Positions 6,219 through 15,353 of a DNA stretch of 32,355 bases are shown piece after piece. A program made the position numbers and the translations under genes. Under the pieces are notes generated by a model. That model was given only the letters and a program-made list of their open reading frames with translations. It was not told the origin of the DNA and ran no database searches. Location of the stretch: the NCBI GenBank assembly GCA_011192155.1, contig DUEK01000016.1, positions 1-32,355 on the forward strand, written 5' to 3'. Each line of letters begins with the position of its first letter. Position 1 is the stretch's first letter. The stretch comes from Thermoflexia bacterium. Its GTDB lineage: Bacteria; Chloroflexota; Anaerolineae; B4-G1.

Positions 6219-9200
6219 ATGGGCGAGATAGCCTTCCATACACCGCCTGCAACCTGGGAATACCTGCTCCTGGCGCTCTATGCGCCAGTTATGATCGTAC
6301 TCTTGGTCTATACCTGGCGAGATTTCAAGAAACTGCGAGATTGGCGTCGCGCTCTCCTGTTCCTGGGCCTGCTCGTCGCCTCCCGATTGGCGGCTTTTTG
6401 GACAAGGTCTTTTTTCATCTCTGGCTTGTTCAACCTATTGCCGCCTCCCAACGTTCCCGATAGCCCCGACGCGCCATTTATATCATTGTTGTCCCTGCCG
6501 GTCATTGCTGCCGGGGCCTGGCTGGGGCCGGGACCGGCGTTGATAGTGGGATTGGTCAGCGGAATCTGGCGCGCCGGGATGACCACTCACGGCGTCACGG
6601 ATCCTTTCCACTTTGCCTTTTTTGGTTTTCTGGCCGGGTTCTTTTTGCGCCAAGACTACCGAGGCCGTCCGCCGCTCATCGCGCGCCAGCCCCTCCTTGC
6701 GGGGCCATTGGCGATGTTGCTGGCATCGCCGTTGCTGCTACTATCGGTATTCGCTCGCGTGGCCGGTTGGGGGTTGGCGGCGGTTGATTACGCGGTGAAC
6801 TTGGCGGGAGCGAATCTTGTTCCTGCGCTGCTAGAGTGCTTTGTGGCAGCAATCGTGGTGCAGGCAGCCTATATCTCACCCCGCCTGCGCCCCGTCCACG
6901 CGGCCTATCGCTCCCCTCCCTACACCCGCACGCTGAATCGCAGACTGCTCTTTCTGTTCGTCCCTTTGATTTTGACCATGACGTGCGCGCTGGTCTATGC
7001 AGTGACGGCGACGACTCTGCATGTGGCCACCCAAGAGGTAATAAACGAGATGGCGCGGGACGCCCACAGGGCCGCCGAGGACATTCCCTACTTTATCCAC
7101 ACTGGTCAGGGGCTGCTGGAAGAATTTGCCAACGACGAGGTGCTTCAGCAAAGCGACCAGGCGACGTTGCTAGAGGAACATCTACGCAGCGATTTACGAA
7201 CGGTGGCGTTTTTCAACCAATTGATGCTGTTTGACCCGGATGGGCGGCGGCTGGCGATGTACCCCCAGGAACCCACCGGCGACCCGGAGCTGACGGAACA
7301 AGAAAAAACACTCCTACAGCGTGTGCTCGAAACCGGAGCGACACAGATCAGCACCGTACACCGCTCGCCGCGAGATGAAGCCATCCTCTCGTTCCTCGTG
7401 CCCGTGGAAGACGAAGAGACCGGCGAGTACCTTGGAGCATTGCTGGGACGCACCCAACTGGACATCAACCCGGTGCTCAACCGGGCGCTATCCAGCCTGC
7501 AATGGACCCGAGAGAGCGGCAAGGGATTCGTGGTGGACGAAGAATGGCGCATTGTCGCTCACTCCGATTCCAATATGCTTTTCACTGAGTGGCGCATAGA
7601 CGAGAGCGCCCCTCCCCTCGCCACCGTGCGGCAGGGTCAGGCGTACGAGAGCCCCAACCCCCAAGATAACACGCGCGAGTTGGTCTACTGCCTGGAGGTG
7701 GAGGGATATTCGTGGCGCGTCGTGGTTCGCCTCCCTTACGACGTCGTGTTGGAACAGGCCCGTCAGGTCGCCACCCCGTTACTTTTTCTCCAGGCTTTGC
7801 TGGGCGGTGGGCTGGTGATCGTCATCCCCCTGGTCACTAGTTGGCTGACCAGACCGCTCACCCAGTTGGCCTCCGCCGCCGACCGCATCGCCGAGGGCGA
7901 CCTGGCGCAGCCGGTGCAGGTGGCGGGCGACGACGAGGTGGCGCGGGTGGGCCACGCCTTTGAAGATATGCGCGTGCGGTTGAAGGATCGCCTGGACGAT
8001 CTTTCACTGCTGCTCCAGGTCAGCCAGGCCGTCTCGGCGACGCTGGAACTGCCTGAGGGTATGCCCTTTGTCCTGGAAGGCGCGCTCAAGGCGACCAACG
8101 CGCAGGCGGCCCGCATCGTTTTCCTTTCGGCCAGCGGCGCTCCCCAGATGGTGATGTCGCGCGGAACGCCACAGGAGGGACTGGGAGCGCTCGACCGGGC
8201 GCTGGCCATAGCAGGCCGAGACCAGGAACGCCCTTTGATCGTGGAAAACCTGGCTCGGGCCAAAACCCTGGCCGAACCGGAAGTATTGGAAGGGCCGATC
8301 AAGGCCGTAATTGTCCTGCCCGTACGCACCAAAGACCGCGTGCCGGCCGTGATGTGGATCGGGTATGGCAAAGCCCGTCAATTCGACGCCTCGGAGGTTG
8401 ACTTGCTTTCCACCCTGGTCAGCCAGACGGCGGTGCTGGTAGAGAACGCCCGCCTGTTCCAGGCCGCGGAGGGCGGACGGCGGCGACTGACGGCGGTTCT
8501 GACCAGTACCAGCGACGCCATCTTGGTCACAGACCGCGATGACCGTATCCTGCTGGTCAACCCGGCCGCCGAACGGTCCTTTGGCATTGCGGCCCAGGTA
8601 GCCGTTGGCCAGAAAGTCGACGAGGCTGATCTGTCGCCGGCGATGCAGGCGCTTTTTGAGGAAGCGGCACCCGAAAGCGGATCGCTGACTGGAGAGGTGC
8701 CCCTGCCCGACGGTCGGACGTTGTACGCCAGCATCTCGACCATCTTGAGCGCTGACGGTGAGCGGATCGGGCGCGTAGCCCTGATGCGCGATATCACCCA
8801 CTTTAAGGAATTGGACGAGATGAAGTCCGAGTTCGTGGCGACAGTCTCACACGACCTGCGCGCGCCGCTCACGTTCATGCGCGGCTACACGACCATGTTG
8901 CCTATGGTGGGCGAGTTGAGCGGTAAGCAGAGCGATTACGTCGAAAAGATTTTGCACGGCGTCGGCCAGATGAGCGAATTGATTGATGACTTGCTCAACC
9001 TGGGGCGCATTGAGGCCGGCATAGATCTGGAGCGCCAGCCCTGTCATTTGGGAACCATTCTGGTCGAGGCGGTGGACGGTATGCGGGCGCGGGCCGCTGC
9101 CAAAGGACTCACCCTGCGGCTGGAGCCGACTGAAGGGAGCGCTGTGGTCGCTGGCGATGCGGCCTTGCTGCGCCAGGTAATCACCAACCTGGTGGATAAC

Positions 9201-9536
9201 GCCATCAAGTACACCCCCAGCGGAGGCGTCGTGACGGCAGGACTGTCGGCGCACAAAGACCACTGCATGATCCGCATCGCCGACACGGGCATCGGCATCG
9301 CCCCGGATGATCGGGTGCGCCTGTTCGAGAAATTTTACCGCATCAGGCGGCGCGATACGGCCGACATCCCCGGCACTGGCCTGGGGCTGGCAATCGTCAA
9401 ATCTATTGTCGAGCGCCACGGCGGAAAGGTGTGGGTGGAAAGCGAATTGAACATAGGGAGCACGTTTTACGCCAGCCTGCCCCTAGGCGAGATAGATGCA
9501 CGAACTGTAGGCCGGAATGCCATCCCGGCTCACTGA
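6219..9536 (+). CDS. Membrane hybrid-sensor histidine kinase (multi-TM, extracellular, HAMP, GAF, PAS)
   Basis: A 1105-residue sensor kinase. The first roughly 220 residues hold about six hydrophobic segments, resembling a multi-helix membrane sensor such as the 5TM-LytS type. A further helix (about 245-268), an extracellular region (to about 510, probably a Cache-like sensor) and another helix (about 512-545) lead into HAMP (LTRPLTQLASAADRIAEGD). A GAF domain (about 600-750) and a PAS domain (about 755-860) follow. The HisKA box is FVATVSHDLRAPLTF, with phospho-accepting His878. The ATPase N, G1, F and G2 boxes read NLVDNAIKYTPSGG, DTGIGIAP, LFEKFYR and GTGLGLAIVKS. No receiver follows, and no response-regulator gene adjoins it. 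It ends 18 bases before ychF, so the two are probably cotranscribed. The ligand is unknown. Confidence 0.93.
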   Translation: MGEIAFHTPPATWEYLLLALYAPVMIVLLVYTWRDFKKLRDWRRALLFLGLLVASRLAAFWTRSFFISGLFNLLPPPNVPDSPDAPFISLLSLPVIAAGAWLGPGPALIVGLVSGIWRAGMTTHGVTDPFHFAFFGFLAGFFLRQDYRGRPPLIARQPLLAGPLAMLLASPLLLLSVFARVAGWGLAAVDYAVNLAGANLVPALLECFVAAIVVQAAYISPRLRPVHAAYRSPPYTRTLNRRLLFLFVPLILTMTCALVYAVTATTLHVATQEVINEMARDAHRAAEDIPYFIHTGQGLLEEFANDEVLQQSDQATLLEEHLRSDLRTVAFFNQLMLFDPDGRRLAMYPQEPTGDPELTEQEKTLLQRVLETGATQISTVHRSPRDEAILSFLVPVEDEETGEYLGALLGRTQLDINPVLNRALSSLQWTRESGKGFVVDEEWRIVAHSDSNMLFTEWRIDESAPPLATVRQGQAYESPNPQDNTRELVYCLEVEGYSWRVVVRLPYDVVLEQARQVATPLLFLQALLGGGLVIVIPLVTSWLTRPLTQLASAADRIAEGDLAQPVQVAGDDEVARVGHAFEDMRVRLKDRLDDLSLLLQVSQAVSATLELPEGMPFVLEGALKATNAQAARIVFLSASGAPQMVMSRGTPQEGLGALDRALAIAGRDQERPLIVENLARAKTLAEPEVLEGPIKAVIVLPVRTKDRVPAVMWIGYGKARQFDASEVDLLSTLVSQTAVLVENARLFQAAEGGRRRLTAVLTSTSDAILVTDRDDRILLVNPAAERSFGIAAQVAVGQKVDEADLSPAMQALFEEAAPESGSLTGEVPLPDGRTLYASISTILSADGERIGRVALMRDITHFKELDEMKSEFVATVSHDLRAPLTFMRGYTTMLPMVGELSGKQSDYVEKILHGVGQMSELIDDLLNLGRIEAGIDLERQPCHLGTILVEAVDGMRARAAAKGLTLRLEPTEGSAVVAGDAALLRQVITNLVDNAIKYTPSGGVVTAGLSAHKDHCMIRIADTGIGIAPDDRVRLFEKFYRIRRRDTADIPGTGLGLAIVKSIVERHGGKVWVESELNIGSTFYASLPLGEIDARTVGRNAIPAH

Positions 9537-9554
9537 CAACAAACGAGGTGCGGT

Positions 9555-10655
9555 ATGGCGTTGCAAATTGGAATCGTAGGCTTGCCCAACGTGGGCAAGT
9601 CTACTCTTTTTAACGCCCTCACGCAGGCCGGAGCAACCGTGGCCGCCTATCCTTTCACGACGATTGAACCCAACCGGGGGGTGACTATGGTTCCCGACCC
9701 ACGGGTGGCGGCGCTGGCAGAGATGGTTGGGCCGGAGCAGGTGACGCCAGCGACGGTCGAATTCGTGGACATTGCGGGCCTGGTGCGCGGCGCCCACTGT
9801 GGCGAGGGGTTGGGCAACCAATTCCTGGGCCACATTCGCGCCGTGGACGCCGTCGCCCTGGTCTGCCGCTGTTTTGCCGATCCTAACATCACCCACGTGG
9901 ACGGAATGGTGGACCCAGTGCGCGACATCCAGGTGCTTGACCTGGAACTGATCCTGGCCGATCTGGAGGTGGTGGAGCGCAAGCTAGAAAAGACCCGCTC
10001 GGCGGCCAAGTCCAACCCGCGCGAATACGGAGCAGAATTGAAGGCTTTGGAAGAATTGCGCGCCCGCCTGCAAGCCGGAGAAAAGGCCGCCGCCTGGGCC
10101 GCGAGCGGGAGCGCGAAGGCGGCGCTGGCGCGAGCGCTATCCTTGCTGACGGCCAAGAAGCGCGTCTACGTCGCCAACGTCGGCGAGGACGCTCTGCCCG
10201 ATGGCGGCCCGCTGGTTCAAGAGATCGTCCGCGTGGCGGAAAGCGAGGACGCTCCTATCGTTGTCCTGTGCGCCCAACTGGAGGCCGATCTGAGTGAGTG
10301 GCCATCCGACGAGGCCGCCGCTTACCGCGCGGAGGTGGGGTTGATGCACTCTGGGCTAGAGTCTCTGGCCCAGGCCGGTTATATGACGCTTGGCCTGATT
10401 ACCTTCTTTACCATCACTGGCGGCCAGAAGGTACGCGCCTGGCCCATACGGCGCGGCGCCAAAGCGCCCCAGGCGGCTGGTCAAGTCCACAGCCAGATGG
10501 AGCGCGGCTTTATCCGCGCCGAGGTGGTGGGCTTTGAGCAACTGGTGGAAACGGGGAGTTGGCAGGCAGCGCGTGAGCAGGGTATCCTACGCACCGAGGG
10601 CCGCGATTACGAGGTACAGGACGGGGATGTGTGTTTGTTTCGCTTCAGTCCGTGA
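9555..10655 (+). CDS. ychF: Redox-regulated ATPase YchF (OLA1/Obg family)
   Basis: A 366-residue P-loop protein of the YchF subfamily, which prefers ATP over GTP and associates with ribosomes. The P-loop GLPNVGKST lies at residues 8-16 and the switch II motif FVDIAGLVRGA at about 72-82, with the DxAG form typical of YchF. A helical insertion (about 130-200) precedes the C-terminal TGS-like domain, which contains TFFTITGGQKVRAWPIRRG and ends with the family signature DGDVCLFRF. Length and ends match the family. It is preceded by GAGGTG and sits between the sensor kinase and a DinB-like gene, with gaps of 18 and 12 bases. This points to a shared transcript, but a functional link is not evident. 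Confidence 0.96.
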   Translation: MALQIGIVGLPNVGKSTLFNALTQAGATVAAYPFTTIEPNRGVTMVPDPRVAALAEMVGPEQVTPATVEFVDIAGLVRGAHCGEGLGNQFLGHIRAVDAVALVCRCFADPNITHVDGMVDPVRDIQVLDLELILADLEVVERKLEKTRSAAKSNPREYGAELKALEELRARLQAGEKAAAWAASGSAKAALARALSLLTAKKRVYVANVGEDALPDGGPLVQEIVRVAESEDAPIVVLCAQLEADLSEWPSDEAAAYRAEVGLMHSGLESLAQAGYMTLGLITFFTITGGQKVRAWPIRRGAKAPQAAGQVHSQMERGFIRAEVVGFEQLVETGSWQAAREQGILRTEGRDYEVQDGDVCLFRFSP

Positions 10656-10667
10656 GGAAATAACGAT

Positions 10668-11174
10668 ATGTCAAAACGAGCAAGTGATCCAACCGCAATT
10701 CTCGCCCGCTACGTGAACGGGCCAACCGAGTTGGAGGCGGCGATTGTCGGCTTCACCGAGGCGGAGCTCGATACCGCCCTGGATGACGAAAGCTGGACGA
10801 TTCGCCAGATCGTGCATCACGTGGTTGACGGAGATGATATATGGAAAATCTGCGTCAAGATCGCTCTTGGCAATAGCGAGGCCACGTTCAGTTTGCAGTG
10901 GTATTGGGACCTGCCTCAAACTCGCTGGGCAGAGAGTTGGGCGTACGCTGAGCGTCCACTCGAACCCTCCCTGGCGCTGTTCGCCGCCAACCGGCGCCAC
11001 GTAGAGCAATTGGTGCAGGCGATACCCGGGGCCTGGGAGCGGGAGATAATGGTCGAGTGGCCGCACCAGGAAAAAGAACGAGTGACGGTCGGTTGGGTGA
11101 TCGAGATGCAGGCCAGTCACGTGATGGGCCACGTAGAGGACATCCAAAATATCTGGCAGGCACGAAAGTTTTGA
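10668..11174 (+). CDS. DinB-like metal-binding four-helix protein
   Basis: A 168-residue protein of the DinB/YfiT superfamily. The helical pattern has a characteristic WTIRQIVHHVVDGDDIWK segment (residues about 43-60) and a late histidine pair in SHVMGHVEDIQNI. Together these give the three-histidine metal site of the superfamily. Members include thiol S-transferases that use bacillithiol or mycothiol, and many of unknown function. It starts 12 bases after ychF with GAGGAAA as ribosome-binding site. The specific reaction is unknown. Confidence 0.85.
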   Translation: MSKRASDPTAILARYVNGPTELEAAIVGFTEAELDTALDDESWTIRQIVHHVVDGDDIWKICVKIALGNSEATFSLQWYWDLPQTRWAESWAYAERPLEPSLALFAANRRHVEQLVQAIPGAWEREIMVEWPHQEKERVTVGWVIEMQASHVMGHVEDIQNIWQARKF

Positions 11175-11242
11175 TCTCGGTAGGTCCAATCCACCAGGCA
11201 CGCCCCGAAAACATCGAGTGCCCAGCGCGAAGGAGATGAGAA

Positions 11243-12109
11243 ATGATTGCAAAACAATCGTTTGGCCGTACCGGTCACATGAGCACGCGCACCATCTTTG
11301 GCGCTGCCGCTCTCGGCACTGTTACCCAGGACAAGGCCGATCGCATAATGGAGTTGCTCATGTATTACGAGATCAACCACATTGACACAGCCCCCATGTA
11401 CGGCGACGCCGAGTTGTACATTGGATCGTGGATGGAACGTCATCGTCACAAGTTCTTTCTAGCTACAAAGACGGAAAAACGTACTTATGAAGGCGCTTGG
11501 GAACAGTTTATGCGCTCGCTGGAGACATTGCGCGTGGACCAGGTTGACCTGTTGCAATTGCACGACCTGGTGGACCCAGAAGAGTGGAAATTGGCGCTAG
11601 GGATGAACGGCGCGCTGGAAGCAGCCATCGAAGCGCGCCGGCAAGGATTGACCCGTTTTATCGGCGTGACGGGTCACGGTATGACAGCTCCCGCGATGCA
11701 CCAACGCAGCCTGGAGTACTTTGGCTTTGACGCGGTGTTACTGCCCTACAACTATGTGATGATGCAAAACGCTAAATACGCTGCTGACTTTGAGGCGCTG
11801 ATGGCCCTATGCCAGGAGCGTAACGTGGCGGTGCAGACCACAAAATCCATCGCCCGTGGATCGTGGGGGAACAAGACCCGCATCCGCACCACCTGGTACG
11901 AACCGTTGGAGAACCAGGACGCTATTGACAAGGCGGTGCATTGGGTGATGGGGCAGCCTAAAGTCTTTTTGAACACGCTGGGAGATGTTCAATTGCTGCC
12001 CAAAGTGTTGGAAGCAGCCAGTCGCTTTCGGGTAGCACCATCAGAGAAGGTGATGGAGAGATTGGCAGCCAAACAAAAAATGGCGCCAATCTTTGGCCCA
12101 AATGACTAG
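11243..12109 (+). CDS. Aldo/keto reductase family oxidoreductase
   Basis: A 288-residue TIM-barrel reductase, NAD(P)H-dependent by family. The catalytic tetrad can be traced: Asp and Tyr in [12 protein letters not shown] (about residues 47-58), Lys in [10 protein letters not shown] and His in VDLLQLHDL. The FIGVTGHG segment lies at the cofactor face. The C-terminal part is shorter than in the classical enzymes but does not carry the ferredoxin domain seen in some anaerobe relatives. GGAG precedes the ATG. The substrate cannot be predicted. Confidence 0.9.
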   Translation: MIAKQSFGRTGHMSTRTIFGAAALGTVTQDKADRIMELLMYYEINHIDTAPMYGDAELYIGSWMERHRHKFFLATKTEKRTYEGAWEQFMRSLETLRVDQVDLLQLHDLVDPEEWKLALGMNGALEAAIEARRQGLTRFIGVTGHGMTAPAMHQRSLEYFGFDAVLLPYNYVMMQNAKYAADFEALMALCQERNVAVQTTKSIARGSWGNKTRIRTTWYEPLENQDAIDKAVHWVMGQPKVFLNTLGDVQLLPKVLEAASRFRVAPSEKVMERLAAKQKMAPIFGPND

Positions 12110-12143
12110 ATGATCAACTACCCTGACTCGTATACTATTCAAC

Positions 12144-12262
12144 AGCAATTCCCGTTTTGTAGCCGCGATTTCCAAATCGCGTCTGTTTTTCCGCGTAAAG
12201 CGCCCTGCGCGATTGCGAAATCGCGGCTACGACCTGACTTTTCCCCCATAACGGGAATTGCT
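12144..12262. repeat. Element E, palindromic MITE-like repeat with direct flanks
   Basis: Perfect 13-base terminal inverted repeats AGCAATTCCCGTT (12144-12156) and AACGGGAATTGCT (12250-12262), flanked by ATTCAA at 12137-12142 and 12263-12268. A second perfect inner pair GTAGCCGCGATTT (12159-12171) and AAATCGCGGCTAC (12218-12230) follows. Each arm can also fold alone; for example CGCGATTT and AAATCGCG at 12164-12181 face each other across two bases. It fills the gap between the aldo/keto reductase and DUF362 genes. Confidence 0.8.
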
Positions 12263-12316
12263 ATTCAATAACTTGGAAGAAAACCTTTGGGGTTTACCAA
12301 AGTAGGGGCAATGTTA

Positions 12317-13435
12317 ATGCCTATAGTGTCTACTATAGTTTGTGAATCCTACGAGCTTGATTTAGCCCGCCGGGCGGTGAACGAGGCGCTCGCCCCATTG
12401 GGCGGCATCGGTCGCTTTGTCCGCCCGGGAATGAAGGTGCTGCTCAAGCCCAATCTACTGGCCGCCGCCGACCTGGAACGGGCGATAACGACCCACCCAG
12501 CGCTGGTGCAGGCGGTGGTCGAACTGGTAAAGAAGGCCGGCGGAACCGTTCTCATCGGCGATTCCCCCGGCGGCCCGGTGAAGCAAAGCCCCTCGGTCTG
12601 GCGCAAAGGCGGAATGACCAGGGCAGTGGAGCAAACGGGCGCTCGCCTGGCCGTTTTTGACGGCGTGACCTGGAAGCGGTTGAATGGCAACGACTACTTT
12701 ATCGCCAATCCCGTCCTCGAAGCCGATTTGATCATCAACCTGCCCAAGTTAAAGACCCACGCCCTCACTCTCTACACGGGCGCGGTCAAAAACCTCTTTG
12801 GAGCCATCCCCGGCACACGCAAACGAGAGATCCACCTCCGAGCGCCGGGGGTGCAAGATTTTAGCCAAGCTCTGGTGGATGTATTAGAGCTAGTACAGCC
12901 TGGGTTGACGATTATAGATGGCGTGCTCGGCCAAGAGGGAAACGGGCCGGGCATGGGAGGGACGCCCCATCAATATGGATGCCTGGCCGCCTCAGCAGAC
13001 TCAGTGGCGCTGGACGCTGTGATCGCCCAGGCGTTGGGCTACCGGCCCGGAGAGGTGCTCCACTTGGCCCAAGCGGAGGAGCGGGGACTGGGGACGGCCA
13101 GTCTTGATCAAATAGATATTGTAGGTGAACGGCAGGCGCTTGATTTCGGAGTGGTGGATCTGCCCAAAGCCCATTGGTACTTTCGCGTCCCATCGTGGGC
13201 CAGCGCCCCATTGCGTAAAGCAGCCCGAGTGCGCCCCTTGCTGGACCCATCCAAATGTATCGGCTGCGGTCGCTGCGCCGAGGTCTGCCCGCAAGAGATC
13301 ATCACTCCCGGACATCCGCCAGAGTTTGACTTGTCTGGCTGCATCGGCTGCCTCTGCTGCACCGAAATCTGCCCAGAGGGAGCGCTCACGCCGCGCCGCA
13401 ACTGGGTCGCCAAATTGGTCGGCGTGGGGGTTTGA
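12317..13435 (+). CDS. DUF362 protein with two 4Fe-4S clusters
   Basis: A 372-residue protein with an N-terminal DUF362 domain (residues about 10-240, with MKVLLKPNLL, GDSPGG and INLPKLKTHALT) and a C-terminal ferredoxin module. The two cluster motifs are CIGCGRCAEVCP and CIGCLCCTEICP, each CxxCxxCxxxCP and fully conserved. DUF362 proteins are common in anaerobes and thought to act in electron transfer; a defined reaction is not known to me. I chose the ATG at 12317 because TAGGGG (12303-12308) lies eight bases upstream; ATG 12311 is too close to it. It is followed eight bases after the GGAG site by a small membrane-protein gene, so an operon is likely. Confidence 0.88.
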   Translation: MPIVSTIVCESYELDLARRAVNEALAPLGGIGRFVRPGMKVLLKPNLLAAADLERAITTHPALVQAVVELVKKAGGTVLIGDSPGGPVKQSPSVWRKGGMTRAVEQTGARLAVFDGVTWKRLNGNDYFIANPVLEADLIINLPKLKTHALTLYTGAVKNLFGAIPGTRKREIHLRAPGVQDFSQALVDVLELVQPGLTIIDGVLGQEGNGPGMGGTPHQYGCLAASADSVALDAVIAQALGYRPGEVLHLAQAEERGLGTASLDQIDIVGERQALDFGVVDLPKAHWYFRVPSWASAPLRKAARVRPLLDPSKCIGCGRCAEVCPQEIITPGHPPEFDLSGCIGCLCCTEICPEGALTPRRNWVAKLVGVGV

Positions 13436-13450
13436 GATAAGGAGAATGTG

Positions 13451-13624
13451 ATGGAGAGAACGCAGATTGTGACACTGGCCGCTCTGGGCATGATACTGCT
13501 CGTCGCTCTGTTTGTCCTCGGACGCGCACTCAAACTGACAGGGACTCTTGTCAAAGCGGGTTGCGTGATCATTTTCATCCTGGTCGTTATCCTCTTTGTC
13601 GCGCTGTGGGCGCTGGGGGGGTAA
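13451..13624 (+). CDS. Small two-helix membrane protein
   Basis: A 57-residue open frame starting ATG with GGAG (13441-13444) seven bases upstream and ending TAA. The product has two hydrophobic helices, residues about 7-24 (VTLAALGMILLVALFVLG) and 38-54 (CVIIFILVVILFVALW), joined by a short basic turn. It lies directly after the DUF362/ferredoxin gene and just before the GH3-like gene, so it belongs to the same transcript. Function unknown; a membrane tether or subunit for its neighbours is possible but unproven. Confidence 0.7.
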   Translation: MERTQIVTLAALGMILLVALFVLGRALKLTGTLVKAGCVIIFILVVILFVALWALGG

Positions 13625-13631
13625 TTTCCTT

Positions 13632-14801
13632 TTGACCAACACCGACCCCCAAGCGACAGCTCACATGCTCGACGCCCTCCTGCAACCCTGGCGCGATGCA
13701 GTTAGCGATCCGGTGCAGGCCCAGGAAAAAGTGCTGCACCGCCTCCTGCAAGGCTATGCTCAAACAGAGTACGGCGCGCAGCACGGGGCGTCTCAGATCG
13801 AGACCATCTCCGACTACCGCCGCGCTTTCCCAATCGGCGATTATGACGAGCACTACAAGCCGCTCATTCGGCGGGTGATGGGGGGCGAGGTGAGAGTGCT
13901 GCTCAACGAAGAGCCGGTTGGTTGGGCCATCACGCGGGGCACGACGAAGGGAGAGTCCAAGTTCATCCCCATGACGCCCACTGACCTGATGATGCGCATC
14001 AGCGCCGGCCGGGCGATGATGAACTATGTGGCGCAGAGTGGCCGGTACGATCTATTCGAGGGCGTCAACCTGAACCTGAACTTTCCCTCGGTGGTGGGGA
14101 CGGTGGAGGTGGGGGAGCGGGAGGTGGAGTACGGCTACAGCTCTGGCATCTATGTGAAGCACGTATCCGCCTTTACGCCCATTCGTTCGGCGCCGGCTCA
14201 AGAGGAGATTGACGCGCTGGGCGGCGGCAAAACCGCGCGTGACTGGGAGGCGCGCTTTGAGCTGGCCTATCAAAAGTGCAAAGAGGAAAACGTCACACTG
14301 GTGGGCGGCGTTGCTCCGACCGCTCTGCGCTTTGCCCGCTACTTGTGGCGGACACACCGCGTCTACCCCAAAGACTTGTGGCAGACACAGGTCGTGACGT
14401 TGGGCAGCGTGCCGGGCATCAACACGCGCCACCGCCCGGCGCTCAGGGCGCTTTACGGCCCCGTCGCCATCCGCGAGATTTACGGCGCGACCGAGGGCAT
14501 GTTCGGCCAGCAGAGGGACGAGCAACGGGCCTGGACGCCCAACTATGATCTATTCTTCTTCGAGGTGGAGACGCGGAGGGGCGTCAAGATGTTGCACGAG
14601 ATGCAGGCTCCAACGAGGTGGAGCTTGGGCGAGATGGGCAGCCTGATCGTCTCGACGCCCATTTTGCCCCGCTACAAGATCGGTGACCTGATCCTCGCCT
14701 TGCGCCCGCCCTACTTTCGCTGCATCGGCCGCGATCGCTGGTGGACGCCTCTGCGCTACGGGTGGGACGAATTTACGACGCTGAATCTGGGGCGATTGTA
14801 G
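13632..14801 (+). CDS. GH3 auxin-responsive-promoter family adenylate-forming enzyme
   Basis: A roughly 389-residue protein related to plant GH3 acyl-acid-amido synthetases, part of the ANL adenylating superfamily. The ATP-binding signature reads ITRGTTKGESKFIPMT (a variant of the usual SGTTG motif), followed by YGATEGMFGQQ, the second adenylate-binding motif, and the late YKIGDLI/RCIGRDRWW segments. The C-terminal subdomain is short compared with plant enzymes (about 600 residues). The start is uncertain: TTG 13632 has a G-run about ten bases upstream, ATG 13665 lacks a ribosome-binding site, and TTG 13596 would overlap the small upstream gene. The bacterial members' substrates are largely unknown. 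It ends one base from the stop codon of the convergent gene. Confidence 0.85.
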   Translation: MTNTDPQATAHMLDALLQPWRDAVSDPVQAQEKVLHRLLQGYAQTEYGAQHGASQIETISDYRRAFPIGDYDEHYKPLIRRVMGGEVRVLLNEEPVGWAITRGTTKGESKFIPMTPTDLMMRISAGRAMMNYVAQSGRYDLFEGVNLNLNFPSVVGTVEVGEREVEYGYSSGIYVKHVSAFTPIRSAPAQEEIDALGGGKTARDWEARFELAYQKCKEENVTLVGGVAPTALRFARYLWRTHRVYPKDLWQTQVVTLGSVPGINTRHRPALRALYGPVAIREIYGATEGMFGQQRDEQRAWTPNYDLFFFEVETRRGVKMLHEMQAPTRWSLGEMGSLIVSTPILPRYKIGDLILALRPPYFRCIGRDRWWTPLRYGWDEFTTLNLGRL

Positions 14802-14802
14802 G

Positions 14803-15225
14803 CTAGAAAAGGCCGCGCAGCAACATGGATAAACCAAAGGCGATCAGTATCAGCGGCCAGATCAAGTTCGTGTTCAGCAGATCCCCCAGCCCGATGCCCA
14901 CCAGGATAAAGCCAAAGAGCAATGTGCCCCCTACCGCTCGCCGGTAAGAGGGCACGACCAGGCGCACGACCGCTTCTAGCAGCACGATCATCCCGGCGCC
15001 GATGAGGACTATGGGCCAGGCGTCATACCACTCAAAGCCTGCCAGAAACCCCATATTGCTGGCGAGGAACACGACCCCGGCCCAGATGAGGATAACGGCC
15101 CACACGATTGCGCTGAGCGGGTCGCGGCGCCATTTTTCATCCCAGCTCTTTTCGTCTTTTTCGTGCTCTTTCTCCGTCTTTTCCTCTTCCTTCTCGTATT
15201 TTTCGCCATACTGATGTTCGGACAT
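14803..15225 (-). CDS. Small multi-helix membrane protein (DUF5668 or LiaF-N-like)
   Basis: A 140-residue protein. The N-terminus (1-35) is a highly charged Glu/Lys segment, followed by four hydrophobic helices at about 40-56, 68-86, 97-113 and 121-137. Gly-rich motifs such as WPIVLIGAGMIVLL and WPLILIAFGLSMLLRG are typical of the LiaI-LiaF-TM / DUF5668 type of envelope-stress-linked membrane proteins. An extended -10 promoter precedes it and the GGGGG ribosome-binding site is good. It is convergent with the GH3-like gene. A role in envelope stress is only family-level inference. Confidence 0.75.
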   Translation of the reverse strand: MSEHQYGEKYEKEEEKTEKEHEKDEKSWDEKWRRDPLSAIVWAVILIWAGVVFLASNMGFLAGFEWYDAWPIVLIGAGMIVLLEAVVRLVVPSYRRAVGGTLLFGFILVGIGLGDLLNTNLIWPLILIAFGLSMLLRGLF

Positions 15226-15268
15226 GATAGCCCCCTTTCATTAGATGGATGCGCTAACGCTCCTCAGT

Positions 15269-15277
15269 ATTATAGCA
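15269..15277 (-). promoter_or_regulatory. Extended -10 promoter of the small membrane protein gene
   Basis: On the minus strand TGC TATAAT (15277-15269) is an extended -10 box. A TTTACA sits 19 bases upstream, which is a poor spacing, so the extended -10 probably dominates. Predicted start near 15262. Confidence 0.6.
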
Positions 15278-15353
15278 TACATTTTCGAGATGGTGTAAAC
15301 GAGCGCAATACGAGCATGTCGTACTCGCTTTCTTCCACAGCAGATGCCGATGC

